Below, piece by piece: positions 35,383 to 43,975 of a stretch of DNA of 64,000 nucleotides (within the stretch, counting starts at the first letter, position 1; each line of letters begins with the position of its first letter). The notes beneath the pieces are model-generated. The model was not told the origin of the DNA. It ran no database searches and worked only from the letters and a program-made list of their open reading frames with translations. Origin of the DNA: Nitrospirillum sp034427435. Lineage in GTDB: Bacteria; Pseudomonadota; Alphaproteobacteria; Azospirillales; Azospirillaceae. The position numbers and the translations under genes were made by a program. Location: positions 124,001 to 188,000 of the forward strand of contig NZ_JAXQNP010000002.1 in assembly GCF_034427435.1 (NCBI RefSeq), read 5' to 3'.

Positions 35383-35901
35383 TCAGCCACCGCTCCGCCC
35401 GCCACCCTGCGTGGCGCTGCCGGCCATGCCTGGCTCCGCCCCCGGCGCCAGCACCGTCGCCTCGACGGTGAGGGGCGCCGCGGCCTTGAAGCGCAGGGTC
35501 AAATGGACGCGCTGCCCCACCACCAGCGGCTGGGTCAGGCCCATCAGCATGATATGCGGCCCATCGGGTTTCAGGGTCACCGTGCCCCCCGCCGGCAGGG
35601 CGACGCCGTCGATCAGCGGCCGCATGCGGGCGATGCCGTCCACCACCGTGATCACGTGCAGTTGGGCCATCTTGCCCACGTCGGCGTCAACGCCCACCAG
35701 CCGGTCGGCCGGCCCGGCGTTGTGCAGCGTAACGAAGGCCACGCCAGCGCGGGCGCCACGGATGGTGGGCCGCGCCCAAGCGGCGGTGGCCTGGATGGCG
35801 GGCGCCGGGGCGGGCGCCTCCTGCGCGGACGCGACGTCCGGCAGGGCCACCGACGCGATGGCGATCATCAGGGAGGCGAGAACGGAACGGACGCGGACCA
35901 T
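35383..35901 (-). CDS. Periplasmic copper chaperone PCu(A)C
   Basis: 172 aa from the ATG at 35901. Signal peptide about 1-26 (SLMIAIASVALPDVASAQ). The copper-binding motif H-x10-M-x22-H-x-M is visible as His82, Met93, His116 and Met118 (LHVITVVDGIARM and GPHIMLM). It delivers Cu(I) to the CuA site of cytochrome c oxidase, together with SCO proteins, and the next gene upstream on the same strand is an SCO. A longer in-frame upstream extension is only the antisense-frame reading of the SCO gene. Confidence 0.92.
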   Translation of the reverse strand: MVRVRSVLASLMIAIASVALPDVASAQEAPAPAPAIQATAAWARPTIRGARAGVAFVTLHNAGPADRLVGVDADVGKMAQLHVITVVDGIARMRPLIDGVALPAGGTVTLKPDGPHIMLMGLTQPLVVGQRVHLTLRFKAAAPLTVEATVLAPGAEPGMAGSATQGGGRSGG

Positions 35902-35993
35902 ATGGTTCAACCCCGGTTCAGGAGAGGGATGACGCGATGTGCCCGGGAGAGCGGGCGCGTGGCAAGCGGACGGAAGCGCCCAGCCGCCCCGGC

Positions 35994-36665
35994 TTACTTC
36001 CCCGCGGGGGCTTTGGCGATGGCCTCGCGGATGCCTTTCACCATGTCCTCCGCCGTGGTGCCGCGGGCGAAGATGGTGGCCAGATGGTTGTCCGGATCCA
36101 TGAGGTAAACGTAGGTGGAATGATCCATGAGGTAATTGTCCGGATCGTCGCCGGCGACCTTGGCGGCATAGACCCGCCAGGCGCGCGTCGCCGCCGCCAC
36201 CTGGGCGGCCGTGCCGGTCAGGCCGACCAGCCGGGGATGGAACTGCGCCACATAGTCGGACAGTTGCTGCGGCGTGTCGCGGCCGGGATCGACGCTGACG
36301 AAGATGGGCTGCACCTTGTCGCCCTCCGCGCCCAACTGATCCATGGCCTGGGTCATCACCTGCAACTCGGTGGGGCAGATGTCGGGGCAGAAGGTGTAGC
36401 CGAAGAACATCAGCCGCCAGAAGCCGGCATAGCTTTTCTCCGTCACCGTCTTGCCCGACTGGTCCACCAGGGTGAAGGGCCCGCCCACGGCCACGCCCGG
36501 GACGATCTGGCCGCCGGCGCCCGAGGCCGGGGCGGCGCCCGTGCTGCTGGCGCTGGCCGCCGGGCGCGACGAGGGCGGCGCCCCCAGCCACCAGGCGACC
36601 AGGGCCGCGAAGGCGAGGGCCGGCACCAGGGTGACCAGCAGGCGGATCAGACGTTTCTTGGCCAT
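35994..36665 (-). CDS. SCO1/SenC-family copper-delivery protein
   Basis: 223 aa. N-terminal membrane anchor (LIRLLVTLVPALAFAALVAW) and a thioredoxin-like periplasmic domain. The copper ligands are Cys93 and Cys97 in FCPDICPTE, and a distal His in DHSTYVYLMD. SCO assembles the CuA centre or keeps its thiols reduced. Arranged with the PCu(A)C gene (92-base gap) as a small copper-maturation unit, matching the known division of labour between the two proteins. Confidence 0.93.
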   Translation of the reverse strand: MAKKRLIRLLVTLVPALAFAALVAWWLGAPPSSRPAASASSTGAAPASGAGGQIVPGVAVGGPFTLVDQSGKTVTEKSYAGFWRLMFFGYTFCPDICPTELQVMTQAMDQLGAEGDKVQPIFVSVDPGRDTPQQLSDYVAQFHPRLVGLTGTAAQVAAATRAWRVYAAKVAGDDPDNYLMDHSTYVYLMDPDNHLATIFARGTTAEDMVKGIREAIAKAPAGK

Positions 36666-36794
36666 GGGAAATGCAGCGCCCGCGCGACGGGAGGGAATTC
36701 ACTCTGGTAACTTAGCGCGCCCTGGCCCTGAAAACAAAGGCGGGCGGCACCCGCCGGCGCCGCCCGCCCGTCTCTCATGACTGTGCCAACCGCT

Positions 36795-37574
36795 TTACAG
36801 CACGGTCAGCATGCTGGCCACCAGCGGGTGACGAACGATGTCGCGGTCGTTCAGGCGGACCACGGCGATGCCCTCCACCGCCTCCAGCCGGCGGGCGATG
36901 TCGGCCAAACCGGACAAGCCGTTCAGCAGATCCGACTGGTCCGGATCGCCGGTCAGCACCATGGTGGAATGCCAGCCCAGGCGGGTCAGCAGCATCTTGA
37001 TCTGGCCATAGGTGCAGTTCTGCGCCTCGTCGATCACCACGAAGGAGTTGTTGAGGGTGCGGCCGCGCATGAAGCCCACCGGCGCGATCTCGATGGTGCC
37101 TTCCGCCATCAGGGTGCGCAGGCGCTTGCCGCCCAGGCGGTCGTTCAACGCGTCATACAGCGGGCGCAGGAAGGGGGCCATCTTCTCGCCCATGTCGCCG
37201 GGCAGGTAGCCGATGCTCTCTCCCGCCTCGATGGCCGGGCGGGACAGGATGATGCGGTCGACACGGCCGGCCTCCAGCGCTTCCACCGCGCTGGAAATGG
37301 CGAGGTAGGTCTTGCCCGTGCCCGCCGGGCCCAGGGCCAGCGCCAGGTTGTGGGTGGCGATGGCCTCCATCAGCACCTTCTGATTGGGGCTCTGCGGCTT
37401 GACCTTGCGCACATAGCTCTGATCCCGCCGCTCCTCCACCGGGTCCCAGCCGGCGCTGGCGGGCCCCCCAGCCGAGCCATTGGCCGACCGGCCGGGCATG
37501 GCATCGGGGAAAAGCGGGCGCACCTTGTCGGAGCTGGAGCCGCCGGGGGGCACCTTCACTGGACGCTTGGCCAT
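36795..37574 (-). CDS. phoH: PhoH-family ATPase
   Basis: 259 aa from the ATG at 37574, with GAGGAGA upstream. P-loop NTPase of the PhoH/SF1-helicase-like fold: Walker A is LGPAGTGKTYLA, Walker B is FVVIDEAQNC, and MVLTGDPDQSDL follows, as in the family consensus. The N-terminal ~70 residues are polar and disordered. E. coli PhoH is a phosphate-starvation ATPase; other members act in RNA processing. No YbeY or CorC gene is adjacent, so this is the standalone PhoH type. Confidence 0.92.
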   Translation of the reverse strand: MAKRPVKVPPGGSSSDKVRPLFPDAMPGRSANGSAGGPASAGWDPVEERRDQSYVRKVKPQSPNQKVLMEAIATHNLALALGPAGTGKTYLAISSAVEALEAGRVDRIILSRPAIEAGESIGYLPGDMGEKMAPFLRPLYDALNDRLGGKRLRTLMAEGTIEIAPVGFMRGRTLNNSFVVIDEAQNCTYGQIKMLLTRLGWHSTMVLTGDPDQSDLLNGLSGLADIARRLEAVEGIAVVRLNDRDIVRHPLVASMLTVL

Positions 37575-38557
37575 GTCTGTCTCCTCAGTCACACCGGATT
37601 GCGCCGCGGGAACCCCCGCGGCCTGGTTACTAGGCAGGCAGTAAACCGCGTGCCGGGCGACCCCGGGGGTTGGGACCCCGGGCGCCGGAGACCGGGCACG
37701 AAAAAACCGCATCCCCAAATCAACGGGGCATGCGGTTTGATGAGGCCCATCGCGGGGCGCCGGGCGGGCCGTCCGCATCCAAGTGCGGAAGGCCGGCGTG
37801 CGGGTCCGGGGGGCGATGGGGGCCGATCCTGGATCGATGGTTCGAGGGGCGACGGCGGCGGGGGCATCAGGGGAAGGCCCCTCCCCCGGCGTGCATGTCG
37901 TGACAAAGGCAGCGGCGCACAGTTTGGCAACACACCGTTCCGTCATTCTCGAGTGACGACCCTGGTATGCACTCTACCGCAGGTGCGAGCGTCTGTCAGC
38001 AATCCATGGGGCATACATGAAAGATTCACACCCCATATGTAGTGCCTCGTCCGGAGTGGGGGTTAGACCGAGTTGGTGGAGGGGACCAGGGTGACGGGAC
38101 CCGAGTCGCCATTCCTCGTGCCCCGCGCGGCAATGCAAGGGGTGGCCTCTTTCCAGCCGGATTGCCGCGTTGCGGCGGAAACGGCCCCGTGATTCAAGAC
38201 GCTGGCCCGCCGCCCTCCCCGCCCCCAGGGGGATGGGCCCCCCGAAGGTGCACTAAGACTCAATAAATATTGTGTGGGCTGGCGCTTTCCGCTCAAAATG
38301 TGGATCTGAGGATTCCCTTGACGCCCGCGCCCATCTGGTCTTGAAACGCGCCTTCGATGGGAACGGCCTGGGGTGACGTCCTGCCCGCCCCGGATCACCC
38401 GGGGCCGATGGACGTGCCACCGCATTTCGAGGACCCTCTGCCCCCTGCGGGCGATCGGTGCGCTGAGTTCGGCTTTGCCGGGGTCCTTGCCGCATTTTCG
38501 GTCGGCGTGGGCGGGTGATGGTCAGGAAGCCAAGGGATTGAAGGGGTCAGGGGCGAG
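37575..38557. other. 980-base region without a supported protein gene
   Basis: Between phoH (minus) and minC (plus). Open frames here are low-complexity Pro/Arg/Gly strings without family resemblance. It holds an intrinsic terminator reading on the minus strand (37701-37738) that no recognised gene needs, several GC-rich inverted repeats, and an AT-richer patch at 38250-38300 that may contain the minCDE promoter. tmRNA, RNase P RNA and SRP RNA signatures were looked for by eye and not found. Confidence 0.6.
37701..37738 (-). terminator. Orphan Rho-independent terminator on the minus strand
   Basis: On the minus strand, AAACCGCATGCCCC pairs with GGGGATGCGGTTT around a 7-base loop and is followed by a run of T (A-run at 37701-37706 on the plus strand). 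It lies upstream of phoH, not downstream of any recognised minus-strand gene, so it implies a transcript starting above 37740. Confidence 0.75.
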
Positions 38558-39322
38558 ATGAGCAACCAAGTGGCATTCCGGGACGCGCCGTTCCAACTGC
38601 GCGGCAGCAACTTCACCATGATGGTGCTGAAGGTATCCGACCCGCATGCCCAGAATTTCTTCTTCGCCCTGTCGGACAAGGTGCGCCAGGCGCCCAATTT
38701 TTTCCGCAATGCGCCGGTAGTGCTGGATCTGGACGATCTTCCGCCGGGACAGGGCTTTGATTTCGAGAATTTCTGCGACCTGCTGCGCACCTTGGGCCTG
38801 ATCGCCGTGGGCCTGCAGGGTGGCACCCGTGAACAGCAGGAGGCGGCGCTGGCCGTCGGCCTGGCCGTGTTCCCGCAGGGGCGCGCGGCGGCGGACGCCG
38901 CGCCAGCGGCCCCCCGTCCCGTCGCCGTGGCCGACGCCCCGGCCGCCACGGCGCCCGCCGCCGCCCCGGCGCACGACCTGCCCTACCAAAAGGCCACCCT
39001 GCTGGTCAGGGAGAATGTGCGCTCCGGCCGGCAGTTGTACGCCCAGGGCGGCGACCTGGTGGTCATCGGGTCGGTATCCCCGGGGGCCGAGCTGGTGGCC
39101 GACGGCAATATCCACGTCTATGGCGCGCTGCGCGGCCGCGCGCTGGCAGGCATGGCGGGCGACCGCAACGCCCGCATCTTCTGCCAAAGCCTGGAGGCGG
39201 AGATGGTCTCCATCGCCGGGCTGTACCGGGTGAGCGAGGATCTGGAGAAATCCGTCCTGCGCCGCCAGGTCCAGATTTACCTGGACCAGGGTTTCCTCCA
39301 CATCGATCCGGTCACCGTCTGA
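38558..39322 (+). CDS. minC: Septum site-determining protein MinC
   Basis: 254 aa. MinC_N domain (about 1-105) starts FQLRGSNFTMMVLKV; an alanine/proline linker (APAAPRPVAVADAPA) follows; the C-terminal beta-helix MinC_C (about 150-254) has VRSGRQLYAQGGDLVVIGSV, GAELVADGNIHVYGALRGRA and CQSLEAEMVSIAG. It blocks FtsZ assembly away from midcell once recruited to the membrane by MinD. First gene of minCDE. Confidence 0.95.
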   Translation: MSNQVAFRDAPFQLRGSNFTMMVLKVSDPHAQNFFFALSDKVRQAPNFFRNAPVVLDLDDLPPGQGFDFENFCDLLRTLGLIAVGLQGGTREQQEAALAVGLAVFPQGRAAADAAPAAPRPVAVADAPAATAPAAAPAHDLPYQKATLLVRENVRSGRQLYAQGGDLVVIGSVSPGAELVADGNIHVYGALRGRALAGMAGDRNARIFCQSLEAEMVSIAGLYRVSEDLEKSVLRRQVQIYLDQGFLHIDPVTV

Positions 39323-39369
39323 CGCACGGCCGGTTTTCCCAGTAACCTTCTTTTCCAAGGGAGACGTTC

Positions 39370-40185
39370 TTGGCCAAGATCATCGTCATGACATCGGGCA
39401 AGGGCGGCGTCGGCAAGACCACCTCATCCGCCGCCTTCGGCACCGGCCTGGCCTTGCGGGGGTTCAAAACCTGCATCATCGATTTCGATGTGGGCCTGCG
39501 CAACCTGGACCTGATCATGGGGTGCGAGCGCCGCGTGGTGTTCGACTTCATCAACGTCATCAATGGCGAGGCGCGCCTCAGCCAGGCGTTGATCAAGGAC
39601 AAGCGGGTGGAGAACCTGTACATCCTCCCCACCTCGCAGACCCGTGACAAGGACGCCCTGACTGAGCAGGGGGTCGAGAAGATCCTGGAAGAGCTCAAGA
39701 AAGAGTTCGACTACATCATCTGCGACAGCCCGGCCGGCATCGAGCGCGGCGCCCTGATGGCGCTGTACTTCGCCGACCATGCCATCATCGTGACCAACCC
39801 CGAGGTTTCCTCGGTGCGGGACAGCGACCGCATCCTGGGCGTCATCCAGGCCAAGTCGCGCCGTGCCGAAAAGGGCGAAGCCCCGGTGCAGGAACACCTG
39901 CTGGTCACCCGCTATGACCCGGAGCGGGTCGAGAAGGGCGAGATGCTGAAGGTCGAGGACGTGCTGGAGATTCTGGCCATCCCGCTGCTGGGCATCATCC
40001 CGGAAAGCCCCGCCGTGCTGCGCGCCAGCAACGTCGGCATGCCCGTGGTGCTGGACGACAAGTCCAACGCCGGCCAGGCTTACTCCGACGCCGTCGGCCG
40101 CTTCCTGGGCGAGACGATCGAGCACCGCTTCGTCAAAGTGGAGAAGAAGGGCTTCTTCGACCGGCTGCTGCGGAGGACCGCATGA
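39370..40185 (+). CDS. minD: Septum site-determining ATPase MinD
   Basis: 271 aa with a TTG start at 39370 (AGGGAGA upstream); the first ATG would delete the opening strand MAKIIVM, so TTG is right. ParA/MinD family: deviant Walker A SGKGGVGKT (residues 8-16), DFDVGLRNLDLIMG, and DYIICDSPAGIE. The C-terminal amphipathic membrane-targeting helix is KKGFFDRLLRR. It binds membrane with ATP, recruits MinC and is released by MinE. Confidence 0.97.
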   Translation: MAKIIVMTSGKGGVGKTTSSAAFGTGLALRGFKTCIIDFDVGLRNLDLIMGCERRVVFDFINVINGEARLSQALIKDKRVENLYILPTSQTRDKDALTEQGVEKILEELKKEFDYIICDSPAGIERGALMALYFADHAIIVTNPEVSSVRDSDRILGVIQAKSRRAEKGEAPVQEHLLVTRYDPERVEKGEMLKVEDVLEILAIPLLGIIPESPAVLRASNVGMPVVLDDKSNAGQAYSDAVGRFLGETIEHRFVKVEKKGFFDRLLRRTA

Positions 40186-40490
40186 GCATTTTCGATTTCT
40201 TCCGCACGCCCAAGAAAGCGTCCGCGGCCGACCAGGCCAAGGAACGCTTGCAGATCGTCCTGGCCCACGAGCGGGCCGGCCGCGATAGCCCCGACTTCCT
40301 GCCCCAGCTGCAGAAAGAGCTGCTGGACGTCATCAAGAAGTACGTCTCCATCGACGACGACAAGGTGGCGGTGAAGCTGGATCGGGCCAGTGGCTATTCC
40401 ACGCTGGAGGTCAACGTGGAACTTCCCGCACCCGCCAAGGGCGCGGCCCGCGCGGCGGCCGGCAAGGTCGCGGCGACCGGGAACGCTTGA
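40182..40490 (+). CDS. minE: Cell division topological specificity factor MinE
   Basis: 102 aa, overlapping minD by four bases (ATGA). N-terminal membrane-targeting/anti-MinCD helix IFDFFRTPKKAS, then AKERLQIVLAHERAGRDSPDFLPQLQKELLDVIKKYV in short view and the beta-strand VKLDRASGYSTLEVNVELP. It stimulates MinD ATPase and creates pole-to-pole oscillation. The last gene of the operon; a structured repeat begins 11 bases after its stop. Confidence 0.96.
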   Translation: MSIFDFFRTPKKASAADQAKERLQIVLAHERAGRDSPDFLPQLQKELLDVIKKYVSIDDDKVAVKLDRASGYSTLEVNVELPAPAKGAARAAAGKVAATGNA

Positions 40491-40500
40491 TCGTTTCCCC

Positions 40501-40535
40501 TCAGGCGCCGGGCGGCCGCATCCGCAGCCTTGGCT
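40501..40535. repeat. Dispersed structured repeat, copy 1
   Basis: A 35-base unit starting TCAGGCGCCGGGCG with variable stem bases around the constant loop CATCCG (GGCCG/CAGCC) and constant TTGGC at its end. It is repeated at 59283-59317, where the stem bases change in a compensating way (GCCGG/CCGGC). Both copies are intergenic and just downstream of plus-strand genes. Confidence 0.65.
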
Positions 40536-40567
40536 ATCCTCGTTCCGCCCTGCGGTGCTCACTCCGG

Positions 40568-40585
40568 GGCCAGCGGCCGCTGGCC
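40568..40585. repeat. 18-base perfect palindrome
   Basis: GGCCAGCGGCCGCTGGCC is a perfect palindrome within the intergenic space after minE. It may be part of the same repeat element as the copy at 40501. Could be an mRNA-stabilising or protein-binding site; GC-rich palindromes of this length are not common by chance. Confidence 0.6.
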
Positions 40586-40613
40586 TGGGGAGAGCGGGTG
40601 GATATGAACTCGG

Positions 40614-40650
40614 CAGAGGCCGGTCCGTTTGGGCCGGCCTCTGTCGTTTT
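40614..40650. terminator. Terminator between minE and the HEAT-repeat gene
   Basis: CAGAGGCCGG (40614-40623) pairs perfectly with CCGGCCTCTG (40634-40643), followed by TCGTTTT. It suits termination of minCDE. The convergent HEAT-repeat gene ends 15 bases beyond. Confidence 0.7.
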
Positions 40651-40664
40651 CAGGAGGCGTCGTT

Positions 40665-41551
40665 TCAGGCGGCGTCCGCCCGGCTTTCCTGCTGATGGAC
40701 CACCTGCTGGCGCAGCTTGACCGCCAGGGCCGTGGCCTGGGCGTCATCGAAGCCGTCCAGCGCCTCCAGCACCGCCTCGCGCAACTCGGGATGACGGGCG
40801 GCGCGGCGCAGGGCCACCAGGCTGTCGGCGTCCACGCCGACATGGTCCATGACCGAAACCAAGGCCGCCACCGTCTCCCGCGTCGGTGCCGCTGTCACCA
40901 GTTGCGCCAGGTCGGCGCGCACGGTGGGGCGGCCCAGCCGGCCCAGGGCGCAGACGGCGCCGGTGGCCACCATCCGGTCGGGATCGGCGCGCAACCGTTC
41001 CAGGGCATCGATGACGGGAAACTCCGCCTGGCGCACGCAGCGGCAGGCGGCCGCCCGCGCCGCCGCGTCGGCATTGCCCAACAGGCGCAGCAGCACCTTG
41101 CGATCCAAGGCCACCTCCAGCCGAACGGCGGCCCCCAGCGCCGCCACCTCCACCGACCCCGCCAGACCGGCGCCCCCCAGCAGGCCGGCGACGATGGCGG
41201 TGGCCTGCGGCCCGCCGATGGCGGCAAGCGCGTCCAGCACTACCACCGGTTCCCGTCCGCTGAGACCGTAGCCGGCCAGACGCTTGAGACGCTGCCCCAG
41301 CAGAGGCACGGCGGCCGTCAGCCGGCGGCGACCAGCCTCCGCGATCAGGGGCAAAGCCTTGCTGAGCGGGGCGTCGGGCAACCGCGCCAGCAGGGCCGCA
41401 TCATCAAGCTCGGCCGGGGCCGGCTCGGCGGGGGGCGGGGCCGCAAGGGCGTGGGCGGGTTAATGGCCGCAGGGAGCGGCGCGCCGAACAGGTCCATCTG
41501 GGCCTGAGGGGAGGCGTCGCCCGCTTTAGCCTTGCGTGTCCTGTTCACCAT
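40665..41551 (-). pseudogene. HEAT-repeat protein gene interrupted by a one-base frameshift
   Basis: The C-terminal 238 residues read from 41381 down to 40665 are alpha-helical HEAT-like repeats (GREPVVVLDALAAIGGPQAT, VALRRAARHPELREAVLEAL). A separate frame starting at the ATG at 41551, with AGAGGGAA upstream, gives MVNRTRKAKAGDASPQAQMD and onward to LPAAIN. The two join sensibly (…LPAAIN-PAHALAAPP…ELDDAALLARLPDAPL) if one G is added to the GGG at 41457-41459. The intact product would be about 295 aa, cytoplasmic, function unknown; HEAT proteins are usually binding scaffolds or phycobilin-lyase-like modules. Sequencing error is as likely as real decay. Confidence 0.75.
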
Positions 41552-41626
41552 GGTTCCCTCTTACCCCAGAACGGAACATGATGAGAACATAAGTGGGCAT
41601 AATTGGCAACACTGTCCCTGGCGGCG

Positions 41627-42456
41627 TCACGCCTTCGCCGGTCTCTCGGCGAAGGTGTATTCGGGGCCGGGGAAGCGGCGGGCGCGGACGTCCTCGGCAT
41701 AGGCCTGGGCGGCCGCGCCGACCTGGGCCGCCAGATCGGCGTAGCGCTTCACGAACTTGGGCGTGAAGTCGGCGAACAGGCCCAGCATGTCATCCGACAC
41801 CAGCACCTGGCCATCACACGCGGCGCTGGCGCCGATGCCGATGGTGACCACGGGCACCAGCTCCGTCACCTGGCGGGCCAGCGGTTCCACCACGCCCTCG
41901 ATCACCAGGGAGAAGGCGCCGGCCTCGGCCACGGCCCGCGCGTCGCCCAGAATCTTGGCCTGCTCCGCTTCCCCCCGGCCACGGGCGCGATAGCCGCCCA
42001 GCGCGTTCACCGCCTGCGGCGTCAGGCCGACATGGCCCATGACGGGGATGCCCCGACGCACCAGAAAGTCGATGGTGGCGGCCATCTCCTCCCCCCTTCC
42101 AGCTTCACGGCGGCGGCACCCGTCTCGGCCAGGATGCGGGCGGCGGTGCGGAAGGCCTGCTCCGGACTTGCCTGATAGCTGCCGAAGGGCAAGTCCACCA
42201 CCACGGCGGCATGGGCGGAGCCGCGCACCACGGCGGCGCCATGGGCCACCATCATGTCAACGGTGACGCCCAGGGTGCTGGGCAGGCCGTACAGGACCAT
42301 GCCCACGCTGTCGCCCACCAGCAGCAGGTCGCAATGCGGATCCAGCAGGCCCGCCATGGGGGCGGTGTAGGCCGTCAGGCAAACCACGGGCGTGCCCCCC
42401 TTGCGGGCGGCGATGTCAGGCACGCTAAGGCGTTTCACGGCGGCGGTGGCGCTCAT
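41627..42456 (-). pseudogene. panB: 3-methyl-2-oxobutanoate hydroxymethyltransferase gene with frameshift
   Basis: Ketopantoate hydroxymethyltransferase, first committed step of pantothenate/CoA synthesis. The first frame (42456 to about 42095) gives MVAHGAAVVRG, VGDSVGMVLYGLPSTLGVTV and AAAVKLEGG; the second frame (about 42090 to 41627) continues with EMAATIDFLVRRGIPVMGHVGLTPQ and TIGIGASAACDGQVLVSDDML. They fuse into a normal ~276-aa PanB if one base is restored in the G run (plus-strand CCCCCC at about 42092-42097). The remaining catalytic residues are intact. panE, the next enzyme, is at 59.4 kb. Probably a sequence error, since the step is usually essential. Confidence 0.85.
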
Positions 42457-42641
42457 CCCGGTACCGATCCTTCAAGGACGTTTCGGGCCGCATCCCTACA
42501 CCAAAGCATGGGCGGGCGCCAATGAATGGCGACAGCGTCGCACCCGGCGCAGCACACCCACCCTCGTGACGCGCCGGGAACTTCGCTATGGTCATCCTTC
42601 TTCCTCATCGCTTTCCCCGATTCAGCACGAAAAGGCGCCGC

Positions 42642-43955
42642 ATGCAGTCCGCGGTCGACGCGAGCAAAGACAAGTGGCCAGAGCCCTCGACCGGGTCCAT
42701 GGCCAGCGTGCCGGTCGCCGGCGGGTTCTGGCGCAAGCTGCTGGCCTTCTCCGGTCCCGGCTACCTGGTGGCCGTGGGCTATATGGACCCCGGCAACTGG
42801 GCGACCGACATCGCTGGCGGGTCGCGGTTCGGCTACACCCTGCTGTCTGTCATCCTGCTGTCCAGCCTGATGGCCATGCTGCTCCAGGCGTTGTCGGTGC
42901 GCCTGGGCATCGCCAGCGGCCGCGACCTGGCGCAGCTGTGCCGGGAGCGCTATGGCCCCCGCACCGCCGTCGTGCTGTGGGTGCTGTGTGAGATCGCCAT
43001 CGTCGCCTGCGACATCGCGGAGGTCATCGGCTCCGCCATCGCGCTGAAGCTGCTGTTTGGCCTGCCCCTGATCGTGGGCGCCATCATCACCGCCTTCGAC
43101 AGCCTGTTGATCCTGGCCCTGCAGAATCGGGGCGTGCGCCGGCTGGAGGCTTTCATCCTGGGCCTGATCACCCTGATCGGCCTGTGCTTCCTGGCGGAGG
43201 TGGCGTTGAGCCGGCCGGCCCTGGGCGCCGTGCTGGCCGGCTTCGTGCCCACGGCCGACCTGCTGAGCGATCCGGCCAAGCTGTACGTGGCGGTGGGCAT
43301 CCTGGGCGCCACCGTCATGCCCCACAACCTCTACCTCCATTCCGCCGTGGTGCGCACCCGCGCCTTCATCCAGGACGAGGCGGGCCGGCGCGAGGCCATC
43401 CGCTTCGCCACGCTGGACAGCACGGTGGCCCTGTCCATCGCCTTTTTCATCAACGCCGGCATCCTGATCCTGGCGGCGGCGGCCTTCCACGGCCAGGCGC
43501 TGGTGGATGACATCGAGGAAGCCTATCGCCTGCTGTCCCCCATGCTGGGGGCGCCGCTGGCCAGCCTGCTGTTCGCGGTGGCCCTGCTGGCGGCCGGCCA
43601 GAACTCCACCGTCACGGCCACGTTGGCGGGCCAGGTGGTGATGGAGGGCTTCGTGGCACTGCGGCTGAAGCCGGTGTGGCGGCGGTTGGTGACCCGCCTG
43701 CTGGCCCTGGTGCCCACGGTGCTGGTGCTGGCCGTGGCGGGCGAATCGGCCGCCACGGCCCTGCTGATCTTCACCCAGGTGGTGTTGAGCCTGCAGTTGC
43801 CCTTCGCCGTCATCCCCCTGGTCCGGTTCTGCGGCGACCGGCGCATCATGGGCGGCCTGGCGGCGTCCCGCGCCACGCTGGCCGCCGCCTGGGCGGTGGC
43901 TGGCATCATCGTCCTGCTGAACGGGGTGCTGATCGTCCAGACGGTCACGGGCTGA
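42642..43955 (+). CDS. mntH: Nramp-family divalent metal (Mn2+/Fe2+) transporter
   Basis: About 437 aa from the ATG at 42642 (AAAAGG upstream); an earlier ATG at 42588 adds 18 residues. Eleven or so membrane helices. Metal-binding motifs: DPGNWATD in helix 1 and ATVMPHNLYLHS in helix 6. The helix-3 region KLYVAVGILGATVMPH and QNSTVTATLAGQVVMEGF also match the family. Proton-coupled uptake of Mn2+ or Fe2+. Strong family hit; the symbol is by family convention. No metal-responsive riboswitch was seen upstream. Confidence 0.93.
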   Translation: MQSAVDASKDKWPEPSTGSMASVPVAGGFWRKLLAFSGPGYLVAVGYMDPGNWATDIAGGSRFGYTLLSVILLSSLMAMLLQALSVRLGIASGRDLAQLCRERYGPRTAVVLWVLCEIAIVACDIAEVIGSAIALKLLFGLPLIVGAIITAFDSLLILALQNRGVRRLEAFILGLITLIGLCFLAEVALSRPALGAVLAGFVPTADLLSDPAKLYVAVGILGATVMPHNLYLHSAVVRTRAFIQDEAGRREAIRFATLDSTVALSIAFFINAGILILAAAAFHGQALVDDIEEAYRLLSPMLGAPLASLLFAVALLAAGQNSTVTATLAGQVVMEGFVALRLKPVWRRLVTRLLALVPTVLVLAVAGESAATALLIFTQVVLSLQLPFAVIPLVRFCGDRRIMGGLAASRATLAAAWAVAGIIVLLNGVLIVQTVTG

Positions 43956-43975
43956 GCGGCCGCGCCAGCGGAGGG

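Noticed and set aside
35902..36702. Extended reading frame upstream of the PCu(A)C gene
   Set aside because: It overlaps the SCO gene in another frame; the signal peptide begins at the ATG at 35901.
38063..38495. Short minus-strand frames between phoH and minC
   Set aside because: Low-complexity Arg/Pro-rich peptides with no start context; the region was instead scored as non-coding.
37575..38557. tmRNA, RNase P RNA or SRP RNA in the gene-free region
   Set aside because: None of the conserved core motifs of these RNAs could be found on either strand by eye; a small RNA of another kind remains open.
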